In this document: one piece after another, positions 8,021 through 16,958 of the stretch
Numbering within the stretch: the first letter of the stretch is position 1
Layout: the number at the start of each line of letters is the position of its first letter
Origin: Clostridiales bacterium
Lineage (GTDB): Bacteria > Bacillota > Clostridia > Oscillospirales > Butyricicoccaceae
NCBI GenBank assembly: GCA_004555915.1
Contig: SFJM01000017.1
Location: 1 to 42,990, forward strand
Length of the DNA stretch: 42,990 bases
Direction: 5' to 3'
The notes under the pieces: model-generated
The model's input: the letters and a program-made list of their open reading frames with translations, nothing else
What the model was told of the DNA's origin: nothing
Database searches by the model: none
Translations under genes and position numbers: made by a program

Positions 8021-9001
8021 ATGATGAGTGATCGCAAGATTAAACTGCAGATCAAGGATATGACCAAAAAATATGACAACGGTGACGGCGTTGAGCATAT
8101 TAACCTTGATGTGTATGAGGGTGAAATTGTCACCTTCCTCGGACCGTCTGGCTGTGGCAAATCCACCATTCTCCGTACAATCGGCGGTTTTCTGGATGTA
8201 ACAAGTGGTGATATCACCATTGACGGAAAATCCATTGTTGCACTGCCGCCGGAAAAACGTCCGACTGCAATGGTATTCCAGAGCTATAACCTGTGGCCGC
8301 ATATGACCATTTATGAAAACCTTGCCTTTGGCCTGAAGCTCAGAAAGGTTCCAAAGAAGACCATAGACGAGGATATTAAAAAGATGCTTGCGCTGGTTTC
8401 CATGAGCGGAAGTGAAAAGAAGTATCCGGGCCAGCTGTCCGGCGGACAGCAGCAGCGTATCGCCATTGCGCGTTCCCTGCTTCTCAAGCCGTCTCTGCTT
8501 CTGCTTGACGAGCCGTTCTCCGCACTGGATGCCAAGATTCGCCAGCAGATGCGGGAAGAGTTAAAGAAAATTCAGAGCGATCTGGGCATTACGGTTATCT
8601 TTGTCACACATGACCAGGAGGAAGCGATGGCGCTTTCCCACCGCATTGTTGTTATGAACAAGGGTAAGTTTGACCAGGTTGGCACACCGGCAGAAATTTA
8701 TGACAATCCGCAGACCCTGCATGTTGCTTCCTTTATCGGCGAGATGAATTTCATCAAGCAGGCAAATGGAACCATTGCAGTCCGTCCGGAGGATATCGTG
8801 GTAGAGAAGGGCGCAGGAAAGGGAGACCTTGATGCAACCGTCCGTACCATCATGCTGATGGGACATTATGTTTCTCTTACCGTACAGCATGGCGATGATG
8901 TGGTAAAATGCTTCATTGACCGCGATATCAGCGATCAGCTGAAGGAAAATGATGCAGTCAGCCTGAAAATCGGCAAGCATACCACCTTCCCGAATACCTG
9001 A
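8021..9001 (+). CDS. ABC transporter ATPase (PotA/FbpC-like)
   Basis: A 326-residue ATPase energising the importer. It has Walker A GPSGCGKST near residues 41-49, Q-loop FQSYNLWPH, signature LSGGQQQR, Walker B LLLLDEP, the D-loop SALD and switch histidine VTHDQEE. A C-terminal TOBE-like region follows from about residue 235. GGAGG lies 10 bases before ATG 8021, and a second ATG follows at once. It is 24 bp after the permease gene and 87 bp before the binding protein. Role in the cytoplasm as the ATP-hydrolysing dimer is certain by family; the cargo is not. Confidence 0.93.
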   Translation: MMSDRKIKLQIKDMTKKYDNGDGVEHINLDVYEGEIVTFLGPSGCGKSTILRTIGGFLDVTSGDITIDGKSIVALPPEKRPTAMVFQSYNLWPHMTIYENLAFGLKLRKVPKKTIDEDIKKMLALVSMSGSEKKYPGQLSGGQQQRIAIARSLLLKPSLLLLDEPFSALDAKIRQQMREELKKIQSDLGITVIFVTHDQEEAMALSHRIVVMNKGKFDQVGTPAEIYDNPQTLHVASFIGEMNFIKQANGTIAVRPEDIVVEKGAGKGDLDATVRTIMLMGHYVSLTVQHGDDVVKCFIDRDISDQLKENDAVSLKIGKHTTFPNT

Positions 9002-9088
9002 TGGCATTCACATGAGATTTGCCTGGAGGATGAACAGGAATTTGTCACACCTCCTGCAGATAGATTGACGAGAAAAGGAGAAAAAAGA

Positions 9089-10255
9089 ATGAAAATGAAA
9101 CGATTTGGCGCAGCGCTTCTGGCTGGCGCAATGATGATGACAGGTCTGGCTGGCTGCGGCAGCTCGGATAACGGCAGCGCTCCTTCTACCAGCAAGAACA
9201 AGGTATCCCTGTGGGCAACCGGTTCTGATAATGTGCGTGAGGTTTATGAAGCACTGATTGAAGACTTTAACAAAAACTCTGAATACGCAGGCAAGTATGA
9301 GGTTGAGCTGAACTTCATGCTGAACGGCACCGGCACCCAGACCCTGACTGACATGCTGGCAGCAGCATCCAAGGCAGGACAGACCGATACCGATTATGAC
9401 CTGGTTGACCTGGGCGGCGATGACCTGTCCAAGGTTGTTTCCCAGATCGGTGAGGAAGCATTTGTCAAGCTGGATGACAGCAAGATTCCGAATGCAGAGG
9501 GCGTTGAAGCGGAGAGCAGCGTTGCAGCTGATTACGTTCAGCCGTACCGCGGTACCACCGTTGTCCTGGCATATGACTCGGAAAAGGTTGCTAATCCGCC
9601 TAAGACATGGGACGAGCTGGTTGACTGGATGAAGGCAAATCCGGGCCGTTTCGCTTACAATACACCGGGCACCGGCGGCGCTGGCGATTCCTTCGCACGT
9701 ACCTCTGTATACAACTTCATGGATGAAGAAGCAATTACCTCTGATGATGCAAAGTGGGAAGAAAAATGGGATGACGGATTCAAGTATCTGGCAGACCTGC
9801 ATCAGTATATGTACACCTCCGGCGGTTCCATCGTTTACCCGAACAAGAACCAGGGTACACTGGATCTGCTGAACCAGGGCGAAATCGACATGTGCCCGAA
9901 CTGGGCTGACATGGTTCTGTCCCAGCGTGCAGAAGGCACCCTGAAGGACACCATCAAGATCACCCAGCTTGATCCGGCACTCACCGGTTCCTTCCAGTCC
10001 CTGGCAATCCCGACCTTCGGCTCCAATGAAGAAGGCGCATATGCATTCATCAACTACATGATGTCCGAGTCCGCACAGGAAATTATGGTTAAGCAGATGG
10101 CTGCTATCCCGCTGATTGATACCTCCAAGATCGACATGACCGGCTTCGAGGACGTTGAAAACCTGGATGTCAGCAGCTTCCGCATCATGTCCATCGGCGA
10201 CCTGTCCACAGACTTCAACGAGCGCTGGGATAACGAGATCGGCACTCTCGGATAA
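9089..10255 (+). CDS. Extracellular solute-binding lipoprotein of the ABC importer
   Basis: A 388-residue bacterial type 1 solute-binding protein. It starts with KMKRFGAALLAGAMMMTG and a lipobox LAGC with Cys23, so it is a lipoprotein anchored outside the membrane. ATG 9089 is preferred to the TTG at 9065 because AAGGAG lies 8 bases upstream and gives a proper signal peptide. Motifs VSLWATGSDNVREVYEALI and YRGTTVVLAYDSEKV fit the group that binds putrescine, ferric iron or aminoethylphosphonate. It sits between the ATPase and second permease. Neighbouring phosphodiesterases suggest an organophosphate ligand, but no specificity residue confirms that. Confidence 0.92.
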   Translation: MKMKRFGAALLAGAMMMTGLAGCGSSDNGSAPSTSKNKVSLWATGSDNVREVYEALIEDFNKNSEYAGKYEVELNFMLNGTGTQTLTDMLAAASKAGQTDTDYDLVDLGGDDLSKVVSQIGEEAFVKLDDSKIPNAEGVEAESSVAADYVQPYRGTTVVLAYDSEKVANPPKTWDELVDWMKANPGRFAYNTPGTGGAGDSFARTSVYNFMDEEAITSDDAKWEEKWDDGFKYLADLHQYMYTSGGSIVYPNKNQGTLDLLNQGEIDMCPNWADMVLSQRAEGTLKDTIKITQLDPALTGSFQSLAIPTFGSNEEGAYAFINYMMSESAQEIMVKQMAAIPLIDTSKIDMTGFEDVENLDVSSFRIMSIGDLSTDFNERWDNEIGTLG

Positions 10256-10294
10256 TCATATCGACGTATGGATAAGAACGAAGGGGAATATCAT

Positions 10295-11143
10295 ATGAGC
10301 AAACGTCTGAAACAAAACCTTGCGGCATACGGTATGGTTATACCGGCGTTCCTCGTCGTTATGCTGACCGTTACCTACCCGATTATTTCAGCTGTCATCC
10401 AGAGCTTTCAGGATGAAAAAACCGGTGCATTTACGCTGGACAACTATGCCTACTTCTTTACGGAACCGGCACAGCTGAAAAACCTGTTGTTTACACTGTT
10501 CGTTGTTTTTGTCACTGTTGCCATCGCTATCGTTGTGGCATATCTGCTGGCACTGTATCTGCGCTTTACCAAGTCCAAAATTGCAAAGACCATTGGTACA
10601 TTGTATCTGGTTCCGCGTTTTGTACCGGCAATGTGCGCCGTATACGCAATGATTACCATTATCCGTGATTCCGGCCTGATTAACCGCATTGGACTTCTGT
10701 TCGGTGCCAATATCAAGCTCGGCATGATGTATCATGCAAGCGGTATCATCACCATGAACCTCTGGTTCAACATTCCGTTTGCAGCAATGATGATTACTGC
10801 CGGCCTCGGTGCAATCCCGGATTCCATCATTGAAGGTGCCCGTGATGTTGGTGCAGGCAAGTTCAAAACCTTCACCTCCATGATTCTGCCGCTTTCCATT
10901 AAGGATGTCATCATTGCAGCCACATTCGTATTCATGACCAATGTTGGTTCGTTCACAACGCCATACCTGATGGGCGGCAATTCACCGAAGATGCTGGGCA
11001 TCGCGCTGTTTGACCAGTTTAACAAGTATCTGGCCTACAACCGTTCCGCAGCCCTGTCGGTTATCATGTTCCTGATTTGCTCGGTTTCCGCAGGCGTATA
11101 CATTTATACGAACCTGAAGGAACAGGATTGGGAAAAACAGTAA
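10295..11143 (+). CDS. ABC transporter permease (PotB-like)
   Basis: The second membrane subunit, 282 residues, about six helices, with the EAA loop at IIEGARDVGAGKFKTFTSMILP. Start ATG 10295 has AAGGGGA 7 bases upstream; the frame opens earlier at 10268 without a good ribosome site. It follows the binding protein by 39 bp. With the gene at 7151 it forms the heterodimeric channel. Confidence 0.9.
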   Translation: MSKRLKQNLAAYGMVIPAFLVVMLTVTYPIISAVIQSFQDEKTGAFTLDNYAYFFTEPAQLKNLLFTLFVVFVTVAIAIVVAYLLALYLRFTKSKIAKTIGTLYLVPRFVPAMCAVYAMITIIRDSGLINRIGLLFGANIKLGMMYHASGIITMNLWFNIPFAAMMITAGLGAIPDSIIEGARDVGAGKFKTFTSMILPLSIKDVIIAATFVFMTNVGSFTTPYLMGGNSPKMLGIALFDQFNKYLAYNRSAALSVIMFLICSVSAGVYIYTNLKEQDWEKQ

Positions 11144-11188
11144 CATTCCGAGCCTGTTTTACAATATACATATAAAGCAGGGTAAGGC

Positions 11189-11230
11189 TGCCCGGAAGTG
11201 GTTTGAAACAACTGCTTCCGGGCAAATTTT
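11189..11230 (+). terminator. Hairpin between importer and GDPD-like gene
   Basis: A 10-bp stem (11189-11198 with 11215-11224) followed by AATTTT. The U tract is short, so it is likely a partial terminator or an mRNA-stabilising hairpin that sets different expression for the importer and the two enzyme genes behind it. Confidence 0.55.
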
Positions 11231-11252
11231 ATGTAGAAAAGAAGTGGCGTAC

Positions 11253-12392
11253 ATGAAACAAACCAATTGGACCGCGCATTCCGGTGCGGATGGAACCCTG
11301 GATAACAGCCTGCAGTTTGTCCGCTATGCACTTGGCACGCAGGCGGATGCACTGGAAGTTGACATTCGGCGGCATCCCTGTACCGGTGAGCTTGTATTGG
11401 GACATGACACGGTGGGAGAACATCCGCTGACGCTTCAGGAGGTCTTTGAGCAGGCGGGCAGGCATCCATCCATGAAAATCAATTGCGATTTAAAGGAACC
11501 GGCACTGGAACGGCAGGTATTGACGCTGGCGCAGCAGAGCGGCATGACAGACCGTCTGATCTTGTCGGGTACGGTGGATGTGGCGCATATCCCGGATGCA
11601 GCCTTCCGGGCACAACAGGTATATTGGAATTTGGAGGAACAGATTCCGGGATATGAGGAGCAGTGCCTGCGCAATCCTGCATTTCGATTGGAGGCAATGA
11701 AGCAGATGTGCCGGCTGTGCCGGGAGGCGGATGTGCAGGTGATTAATGCCTATGAAGGCTTTGTTGACCGTCAGGTACTGGATATGGTGCGGCGGCATCA
11801 GCTGAAACTATCCGTCTGGACTGTGAATACAGTATCGCGTATGGCATGGTTCCGGGACCAGGGCGTGCATAACATCACAACGCGCCGGATTGCACAGGCG
11901 CTGGCCCTGCCGCCGCAGCATGAAACAAAAGCGGTCTGTCTGTTGGAACAGGCATATCAGTGGAGTTCACAGGATACCTCTTCGGATGTCGTATTTTCCT
12001 TTCAATGCCCGGCGGAGGTAGAGGAGCTTGTGGTTTCCTTTACCTATTCGCCCGGAGAAGAAGCAACCAGAGAAATCTGTCTGCCGGCAGTACAGGCAGC
12101 TGTGACACGATATTACGGCGGGTATCCACAAGAAATAGAGCCGATGACAGCGGAACAGTTTTTGCCGGTGAAAAATCTGATTACCCTGTCTCTGGCAAGA
12201 GAAGGGATATATTTAGGCAATGCGCATCGGTGGGCGCCGGAGCAGGAGCATGTAATTTCCTGCCGGTATGCATCCAGCGGCTTTTGCTGCCCGGTGTCCA
12301 TGGCCGGAGCATGGACGGGTATGCTGCATTTGCATGAGGTGCTGTCACCTGTATGTAAAGGCCATCTTCGGATTGAAGGGAGAACAAGATGA
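11253..12392 (+). CDS. Divergent GDPD-like domain fused to the accessory domain of CehA/McbA phosphoesterases
   Basis: About 379 residues. The first 230 form a GDPD-like barrel: H9, the metal pair E34/D36, HD at 50-51 and the C-terminal SVWTVNT strand. The usual HRG is HSG here and the PENT loop reads LDNS, so catalysis may differ. Residues about 235-379 (EVEELVVSFTYSP, KNLITLSLAREG, GAWTGMLHLHEV) resemble, from memory, the beta-sandwich that normally forms the N-terminus of CehA/McbA-type PHP enzymes. The next gene is exactly such a PHP domain without that part, and overlaps by 4 bases. ATG 11253 is favoured; GTG 11244 is possible and the ribosome site is weak. Confidence 0.72.
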   Translation: MKQTNWTAHSGADGTLDNSLQFVRYALGTQADALEVDIRRHPCTGELVLGHDTVGEHPLTLQEVFEQAGRHPSMKINCDLKEPALERQVLTLAQQSGMTDRLILSGTVDVAHIPDAAFRAQQVYWNLEEQIPGYEEQCLRNPAFRLEAMKQMCRLCREADVQVINAYEGFVDRQVLDMVRRHQLKLSVWTVNTVSRMAWFRDQGVHNITTRRIAQALALPPQHETKAVCLLEQAYQWSSQDTSSDVVFSFQCPAEVEELVVSFTYSPGEEATREICLPAVQAAVTRYYGGYPQEIEPMTAEQFLPVKNLITLSLAREGIYLGNAHRWAPEQEHVISCRYASSGFCCPVSMAGAWTGMLHLHEVLSPVCKGHLRIEGRTR

Positions 12393-13348
12393 ACTGGTAT
12401 CCGGTTGAATTACATACCCACACGCAGCACAGTGACGGCGATTTTTCTGTCCGTGCGCTGATGGAAGCGGCACAGCGGCGGGGATTTACCGCCATTGCAT
12501 GTACGGATCATAACACAGTTTCCGGCCTGCCGGAGCTGACAGCGGCGGCGAAGCAATGCGGACTGGTGCCAATTCCGGGAATTGAATGGACAACCTATTG
12601 GGGACATATGCTGGTGCTGGGAGAACAGGGTTATACAGACTGGCGCGGGGTAAAACCGCCGGATATAGACCGCTCTATTGCAGCCATCCATGCCAATCAG
12701 GGCCTGGTTGGCATTGCGCATCCGCTGGCAATTTCCAGTCCCGTAAAAACCGGTTATCATTGGGAATTCCTGGTTGCGGACTGGGATGCCGTGGATTTTA
12801 TGGAAGTATGGTCACGGGACAGGGCACCGGTCAAGGTGCAGAGCTATCGTGCCATGCAGCTGTGGGAGCAGCTGCTCAACCGTGGCTGCCGGATTACAGC
12901 AACAAGCGGGCGGGACTGGCACCGGGAGGACAGCAAGCCGTATGGACATACCTATGTGGGAATAGAAGGCGTATTGACAACGGAAACGATACTGGATGCC
13001 ATACGCAGGGGAAGGGTTTGTCTTGCCACAGGACCACTCCTGACAATGCGGGGCAGAGGTTCTGATGGCTGGATTGAAATCGGAGATGCTGTTCCTTCGG
13101 GGGAAATAGAGATTGACCTGGAACTGCAGGCAGATGTCATGGAAAAAGACTGGGATCGTTCCCAGGTATGTGCGGAGGAAATCCATCTGGTACACAATGG
13201 AACTGTTGTGATGCGCTGTCCCGCGGACAGAAAACACAGCGTTCGATTGTCCCTGTCTGCCGGTTGGCTGCGTGCTGATTTGATTGGGACATATTATGGA
13301 CGGCAGAAACAGTGCCTTGCATTCACCAACCCCATCTTTATGGAATGA
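12389..13348 (+). CDS. PHP-domain metallohydrolase, CehA/McbA-like
   Basis: A 319-residue PHP-superfamily enzyme that would hydrolyse a phosphodiester or phosphomonoester with a trinuclear metal site. Visible ligands are LHTHTQHSDGDF (H9, H11, D16), CTDHNTVSG, GIEWTTYWGHM, GIAHPLA and TSGRDWH. CehA/McbA enzymes were described as carbaryl hydrolases, but many are phosphoesterases for glycerophosphodiester-like substrates. The start overlaps the stop of the preceding gene (ATGA), so the two proteins are likely made in equal amounts and may form a complex. It is the last gene of the ABC operon. Confidence 0.82.
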   Translation: MNWYPVELHTHTQHSDGDFSVRALMEAAQRRGFTAIACTDHNTVSGLPELTAAAKQCGLVPIPGIEWTTYWGHMLVLGEQGYTDWRGVKPPDIDRSIAAIHANQGLVGIAHPLAISSPVKTGYHWEFLVADWDAVDFMEVWSRDRAPVKVQSYRAMQLWEQLLNRGCRITATSGRDWHREDSKPYGHTYVGIEGVLTTETILDAIRRGRVCLATGPLLTMRGRGSDGWIEIGDAVPSGEIEIDLELQADVMEKDWDRSQVCAEEIHLVHNGTVVMRCPADRKHSVRLSLSAGWLRADLIGTYYGRQKQCLAFTNPIFME

Positions 13349-13729
13349 TAGTATCATACCGTCGCGAAGGCCTGCGTTTTTTGCTTTGAATCCTCCCCGG
13401 CACTGGGAAATTTTTTGTTATATGCTTTGTTTTCCAATACAGCCTGAAAGATATCTGGCAGCATTGCTTTGTTACACATTGCTGCTGTAAAACCTCTGAT
13501 GAAGGGAAAACGTTCATTTTGCACATTTGCAGCGGCTGTTTTGGTACAGCAGCGGATGGCGGCAGGGACCGCACTGGCTTCCATGTTTGACATACGGAGG
13601 GCAATCGTTCACGGTATGACGACGGCAAAAATGAAAAGACAAAATGTTGATATCAAAAATTTCAAAATTCTGCTATAATAAAACCATTATCCGAAGAGAA
13701 CGGGAAGAAGACGTGAGAGGTGAAATGGT
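13349..13729 (+). other. Intergenic stretch upstream of araC
   Basis: Contains a weak terminator-like CGC/GCG hairpin with six T at about 13364-13381, and a clear TATAAT at 13674-13679 for the AraC gene. The element ACAAAATGTTGATA starts exactly 35 bp before that -10, and TTGATATCAA (13647-13656) is a perfect palindrome overlapping it. I see no gene in this stretch. Confidence 0.5.
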
Positions 13730-14662
13730 ATGGCAGAACATAAAAGCCTGAATGTACAATGCTTTGTCAAAAAGGAATTTCAGCCGGTTTTTGTGGGGGA
13801 GAATTCGCCGAAACTCCTGTATGTCAGTGATATCCGTCCGGATACCAGTGCACACCCGCGGGTGATGCATGCCCATGAGGATTTTGTTGAACTGCTTCTC
13901 ATTTGCAGCGGCTCAAGTACCTATCTGATTCATGACAAGAAATATGCGGTTAAAGCAGGAGATCTGTTGATTTATAATTCCGGCGTTGTCCATGATGAGA
14001 TATCCAGCTCGGAAAATGAAGTAGGCAGTTATTGTGTCGCAGTAGGCGGGCTGCATATGCCGGGACTGCGGGAAAATGCATTGGTTCCGGATGATGCCGG
14101 TTATGTTTTTCCCACCGGGAATGATTTTGAAACCATGCGGAGCCTGTGTGAAATGATGTTCCGCAGCCTGTCCTCCGGGGAACCACGGGCAGAGGCGTTT
14201 TGCCATACACTGATGCATGCCCTGCTGGTCAAGGCTGTTTCCATTGTCGGTGTGAAGCTGGCGGCAAATGATGATGAGGTCATTGCGGAGCCATCCATTC
14301 TGGGACGGAGAATCAAGGCCTATATTGATGAACATTATGCTGAACCGATTACACTGCAGAGCATTGGGGATGCACTGCATGTAAGCCCGTATTACCTGTC
14401 ACATGTGTTTAAGGAAATGAGCGGCTATTCACCGATGCAGTATCTGCTGCGGCGCAGGATTGGAGAAGCACAGACCCTGCTGATTACCACAGACCTGCCG
14501 GTGACCCAGATTGCCGGAATGGTTGGCTATGACACACAGAGTTATTTTAACCTGCAGTTTTCCAGGCATGTGGGCATGCCGCCGAAGAAATACCGGCAGA
14601 ATTACATCGTCAGCCAGGAACAGGAAAAAACAAAGGGGAAACGGAAAAAGAAAAAACCATAA
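13730..14662 (+). CDS. AraC family transcriptional regulator next to iolD
   Basis: A 310-residue regulator with an N-terminal cupin sensor domain (HAHEDFVELLLICSG, YAVKAGDLLIYNSGVVHDE) and a C-terminal double helix-turn-helix from about residue 200 (ALHVSPYYLSHVFKEMSGYSP, VTQIAGMVGYDTQSYF). The end is very basic (KGKRKKKKP-like). GAGAGGTGA precedes ATG 13730. It lies 343 bp upstream of iolD in the same direction, separated by a strong terminator. I infer it senses an inositol intermediate and activates the iol promoters that share GCAAGAA-type boxes. No ligand is shown by sequence. Confidence 0.9.
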   Translation: MAEHKSLNVQCFVKKEFQPVFVGENSPKLLYVSDIRPDTSAHPRVMHAHEDFVELLLICSGSSTYLIHDKKYAVKAGDLLIYNSGVVHDEISSSENEVGSYCVAVGGLHMPGLRENALVPDDAGYVFPTGNDFETMRSLCEMMFRSLSSGEPRAEAFCHTLMHALLVKAVSIVGVKLAANDDEVIAEPSILGRRIKAYIDEHYAEPITLQSIGDALHVSPYYLSHVFKEMSGYSPMQYLLRRRIGEAQTLLITTDLPVTQIAGMVGYDTQSYFNLQFSRHVGMPPKKYRQNYIVSQEQEKTKGKRKKKKP

Positions 14663-14675
14663 ATTGTACTGGAAT

Positions 14676-14718
14676 ACCGGAGAATGGGTAAATTTTGCCT
14701 ATTTTCCGGTGTTTTTTT
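14676..14718 (+). terminator. Terminator of the AraC gene
   Basis: A 17-bp stem with three G-T pairs (14676-14692 with 14694-14710) followed by seven T residues (14712-14718). It separates araC from iolD. Confidence 0.9.
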
Positions 14719-14803
14719 GTGCCAAAAAAGTAGCAAAAAGTACAAATCGCAGGATATTTAAAAAATTGGAAAAACATTTTTTCAGAAGCGGTGGAAGGAT
14801 AAA

Positions 14804-14943
14804 GCAAGAACCTGAAAAAATCCGGAAGGAATGGGGGGAAGAGGATGGAAATGACAGCAAGGATCTGAAAAAGAAGAAATTTATTGACAGATTCGTGAAA
14901 AAACAAAAGAATGGAAGAAGATTTTTGGTGGAAACGATATACT
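14804..14943 (+). promoter_or_regulatory. iolD promoter with repeated GCAAGAA boxes
   Basis: GCAAGAACCTGAAA (14804-14817) and GCAAGGATCTGAAA (14857-14870) are near-copies. A weak relative ACAAAAGAATGGAA (14903-14916) starts 35 bp before the -10 TATACT (14938-14943). No normal -35 hexamer exists, as expected for an activator-dependent promoter. The same box recurs before iolG and iolE. Confidence 0.65.
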
Positions 14944-15005
14944 AAGTACAACAAAAACAAAGAAACCCCAAAGGGAAATACACATGATTTGAGGAGGAAG
15001 TAATT

Positions 15006-16958
15006 ATGGGTAAGACCAAAATGACAGTGGGCCAGGCTGTTGTCAAGTTCCTGAACCAGCAGTACATCGAATTTGATGGCGTTGAGCAGCCGTTTGTAGA
15101 TGGTATCTTCACCATCTTCGGACATGGCATGGTAGTAGGCCTTGGACAGGCACTGGATGAGGATCCGGGCCATCTGAGAGTCTATCAGGGCAGAAACGAG
15201 CAGGGCATGGCACACGTTGCTATTTCCTATGCAAAGCAGCATAACCGCCGTAAGATCATCGCTTGTTCGTCTTCCATCGGCCCGGGCGCCGCAAACATGG
15301 TAACTGCAGCTCTGACCGCAACCATCAACAATGTTCCGCTGCTGCTGTTCCCGTCTGATTCGTTTGCAACCCGTCAGCCGGACCCGGTTCTGCAGCAGAT
15401 TGAAAGCCCGAACGACCTGAGCATCACCGCTTCTGATTGCTTTAAGCCGGTTTCCAAGTACTGGGATCGCGTTTCCCGTCCGGAGCAGCTGATGCCGGCA
15501 CTGATTAACGCATTCCGCGTACTGACCGATACCGCAAACTGTGGTGCAGTCTGCATCAGCCTGCCGCAGGATGTACAGGGTGAGTCCTTTGAATATCCGG
15601 ACTACTTCTTCCAGAAGCGTGTACATCATATCTCCCGCCGCGGTGCGGATGATTACGAGGTTGCAAAGGCTGTAGAGCTGATTAAGGCATCCAAGAAGCC
15701 GCTCCTGATTTCCGGCGGCGGTGTTCGTTACTCTGAAGCAGGCGAAACCGTTATGAAGTTCGCAAAGGAATTCAACATTCCGGTTTCCCAGACCCAGGCT
15801 GGTCATTCCGCACTGCCGGACAGCTTTGAGCTTTCGGTTGGCGGCGTAGGTGTTACCGGTGGTCTGGCAGCCAATGCACTGTGCAAGGATGCTGACCTGG
15901 TTATCGGCGTAGGCACCCGTTTCAATGACTTCGTAACCGGTTCCAAGTGGGTTCTGTTCCGCAACCCGGATATCAAGGTTCTGGCAATCAACACTTCTGA
16001 GTTCCATGCAGAAAAGCTGGACGCAACCCGTTGCGTAGGCGATGCAAAGGTAACTCTGGAGCAGATTTATGACAAGCTGAAGGCTGACGGCTACAAGTCC
16101 GGCTATGCCAACGAGATTCAGGAAATCCGTGACGTATGGGAAAAGGAGCGCCTGAGCGTTCTGGGCGTACAGTACCATGGCGAAGGCTTCGGCGAAGGCA
16201 AGTTCGTACCGTGTGTACCGAGCTGGACCGAGAAGATCATGACTGACTTCATCAACGATATCGGCGGTACCATCACAGAGTCCAATGCAGTTGGCATCCT
16301 GCGCGAAGAGATTGATGACGATGCAATTGTTGTTGCAGCAGCAGGCTCCCTGCCGGCAGACCTGGAAAGACTGTGGGTAACTGACGCAAAGGATTCCTAC
16401 AACATGGAATACGGCGCATCCTGCATGGGCTACGAAATTGCAGGCGCTCTGGGCTCCAAGCTGGCAGAACCGGACAAGGAAGTATATGCTCTGGTTGGCG
16501 ACGGCTCCTTCATGATGCTGAACTCTGAAATCCCGACTGCAATTCAGGAAAATGCAAAGATCACCGTCGTTGTATTCGACAACACTGCATTCGGCTGCAT
16601 CAACAACCTGCAGATGGGCAATGGCGTTGGTTCTCTGGCTACTGAGATGCGTTACAGAAACGAAGAGACCGGCAAGCTGGACGGCAAGTACTGCTACACC
16701 GACTTCGGTAAGGTTGGCGAAGGCTACGGCATGAAGGCATTCTATGCAAAGACCCCGGATGAATTCCGCAAGGCTGTACAGGATGCAAAGAAGGAAACCG
16801 GTTCCTGCATCATTGATGCAAAGGTTCTGCCGAAGACCATGGCAGAAGGCTATGAATCCTGGTGGCACATTGGTGTTGCTTCCACCTCCAAGTCCGAGGC
16901 AGTACAGGAAGCACGCAAGCGTCTTGACAAGCACATCAGCGAAGCACGTATGTACTAA
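15006..16958 (+). CDS. iolD: 3D-(3,5/4)-trihydroxycyclohexane-1,2-dione hydrolase IolD
   Basis: A ThDP-dependent enzyme that opens the inositol-derived ring of 3D-trihydroxycyclohexane-1,2-dione to 5-deoxy-D-glucuronate. The 650 residues match the family length. The N-terminal Pyr domain includes GRNEQGMAHVAISYAKQ with the catalytic Glu, the central domain LISGGGVRYSEAG, and the C-terminal ThDP site GDGSFMMLNSEI ending in VVFDNTAFG. GAGGAGG precedes ATG 15006. It is the first structural gene of the inositol island. Codon use is strongly biased, as in highly expressed genes, and as a side effect leaves a long empty frame on the other strand. Confidence 0.96.
   Translation: MGKTKMTVGQAVVKFLNQQYIEFDGVEQPFVDGIFTIFGHGMVVGLGQALDEDPGHLRVYQGRNEQGMAHVAISYAKQHNRRKIIACSSSIGPGAANMVTAALTATINNVPLLLFPSDSFATRQPDPVLQQIESPNDLSITASDCFKPVSKYWDRVSRPEQLMPALINAFRVLTDTANCGAVCISLPQDVQGESFEYPDYFFQKRVHHISRRGADDYEVAKAVELIKASKKPLLISGGGVRYSEAGETVMKFAKEFNIPVSQTQAGHSALPDSFELSVGGVGVTGGLAANALCKDADLVIGVGTRFNDFVTGSKWVLFRNPDIKVLAINTSEFHAEKLDATRCVGDAKVTLEQIYDKLKADGYKSGYANEIQEIRDVWEKERLSVLGVQYHGEGFGEGKFVPCVPSWTEKIMTDFINDIGGTITESNAVGILREEIDDDAIVVAAAGSLPADLERLWVTDAKDSYNMEYGASCMGYEIAGALGSKLAEPDKEVYALVGDGSFMMLNSEIPTAIQENAKITVVVFDNTAFGCINNLQMGNGVGSLATEMRYRNEETGKLDGKYCYTDFGKVGEGYGMKAFYAKTPDEFRKAVQDAKKETGSCIIDAKVLPKTMAEGYESWWHIGVASTSKSEAVQEARKRLDKHISEARMY

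Noticed and set aside
13354..13593. A 79-codon minus-strand ORF between the PHP gene and araC
   Set aside because: No ribosome site before its ATG and no family recognised. It may be a remnant or repeat but I cannot support it.
14610..16934. A 774-codon open frame on the minus strand opposite iolD
   Set aside because: Iolate codon bias of a highly expressed gene leaves few stops on the other strand. The translation is Cys- and Gln-rich without a recognisable family, and iolD on the plus strand is certain.
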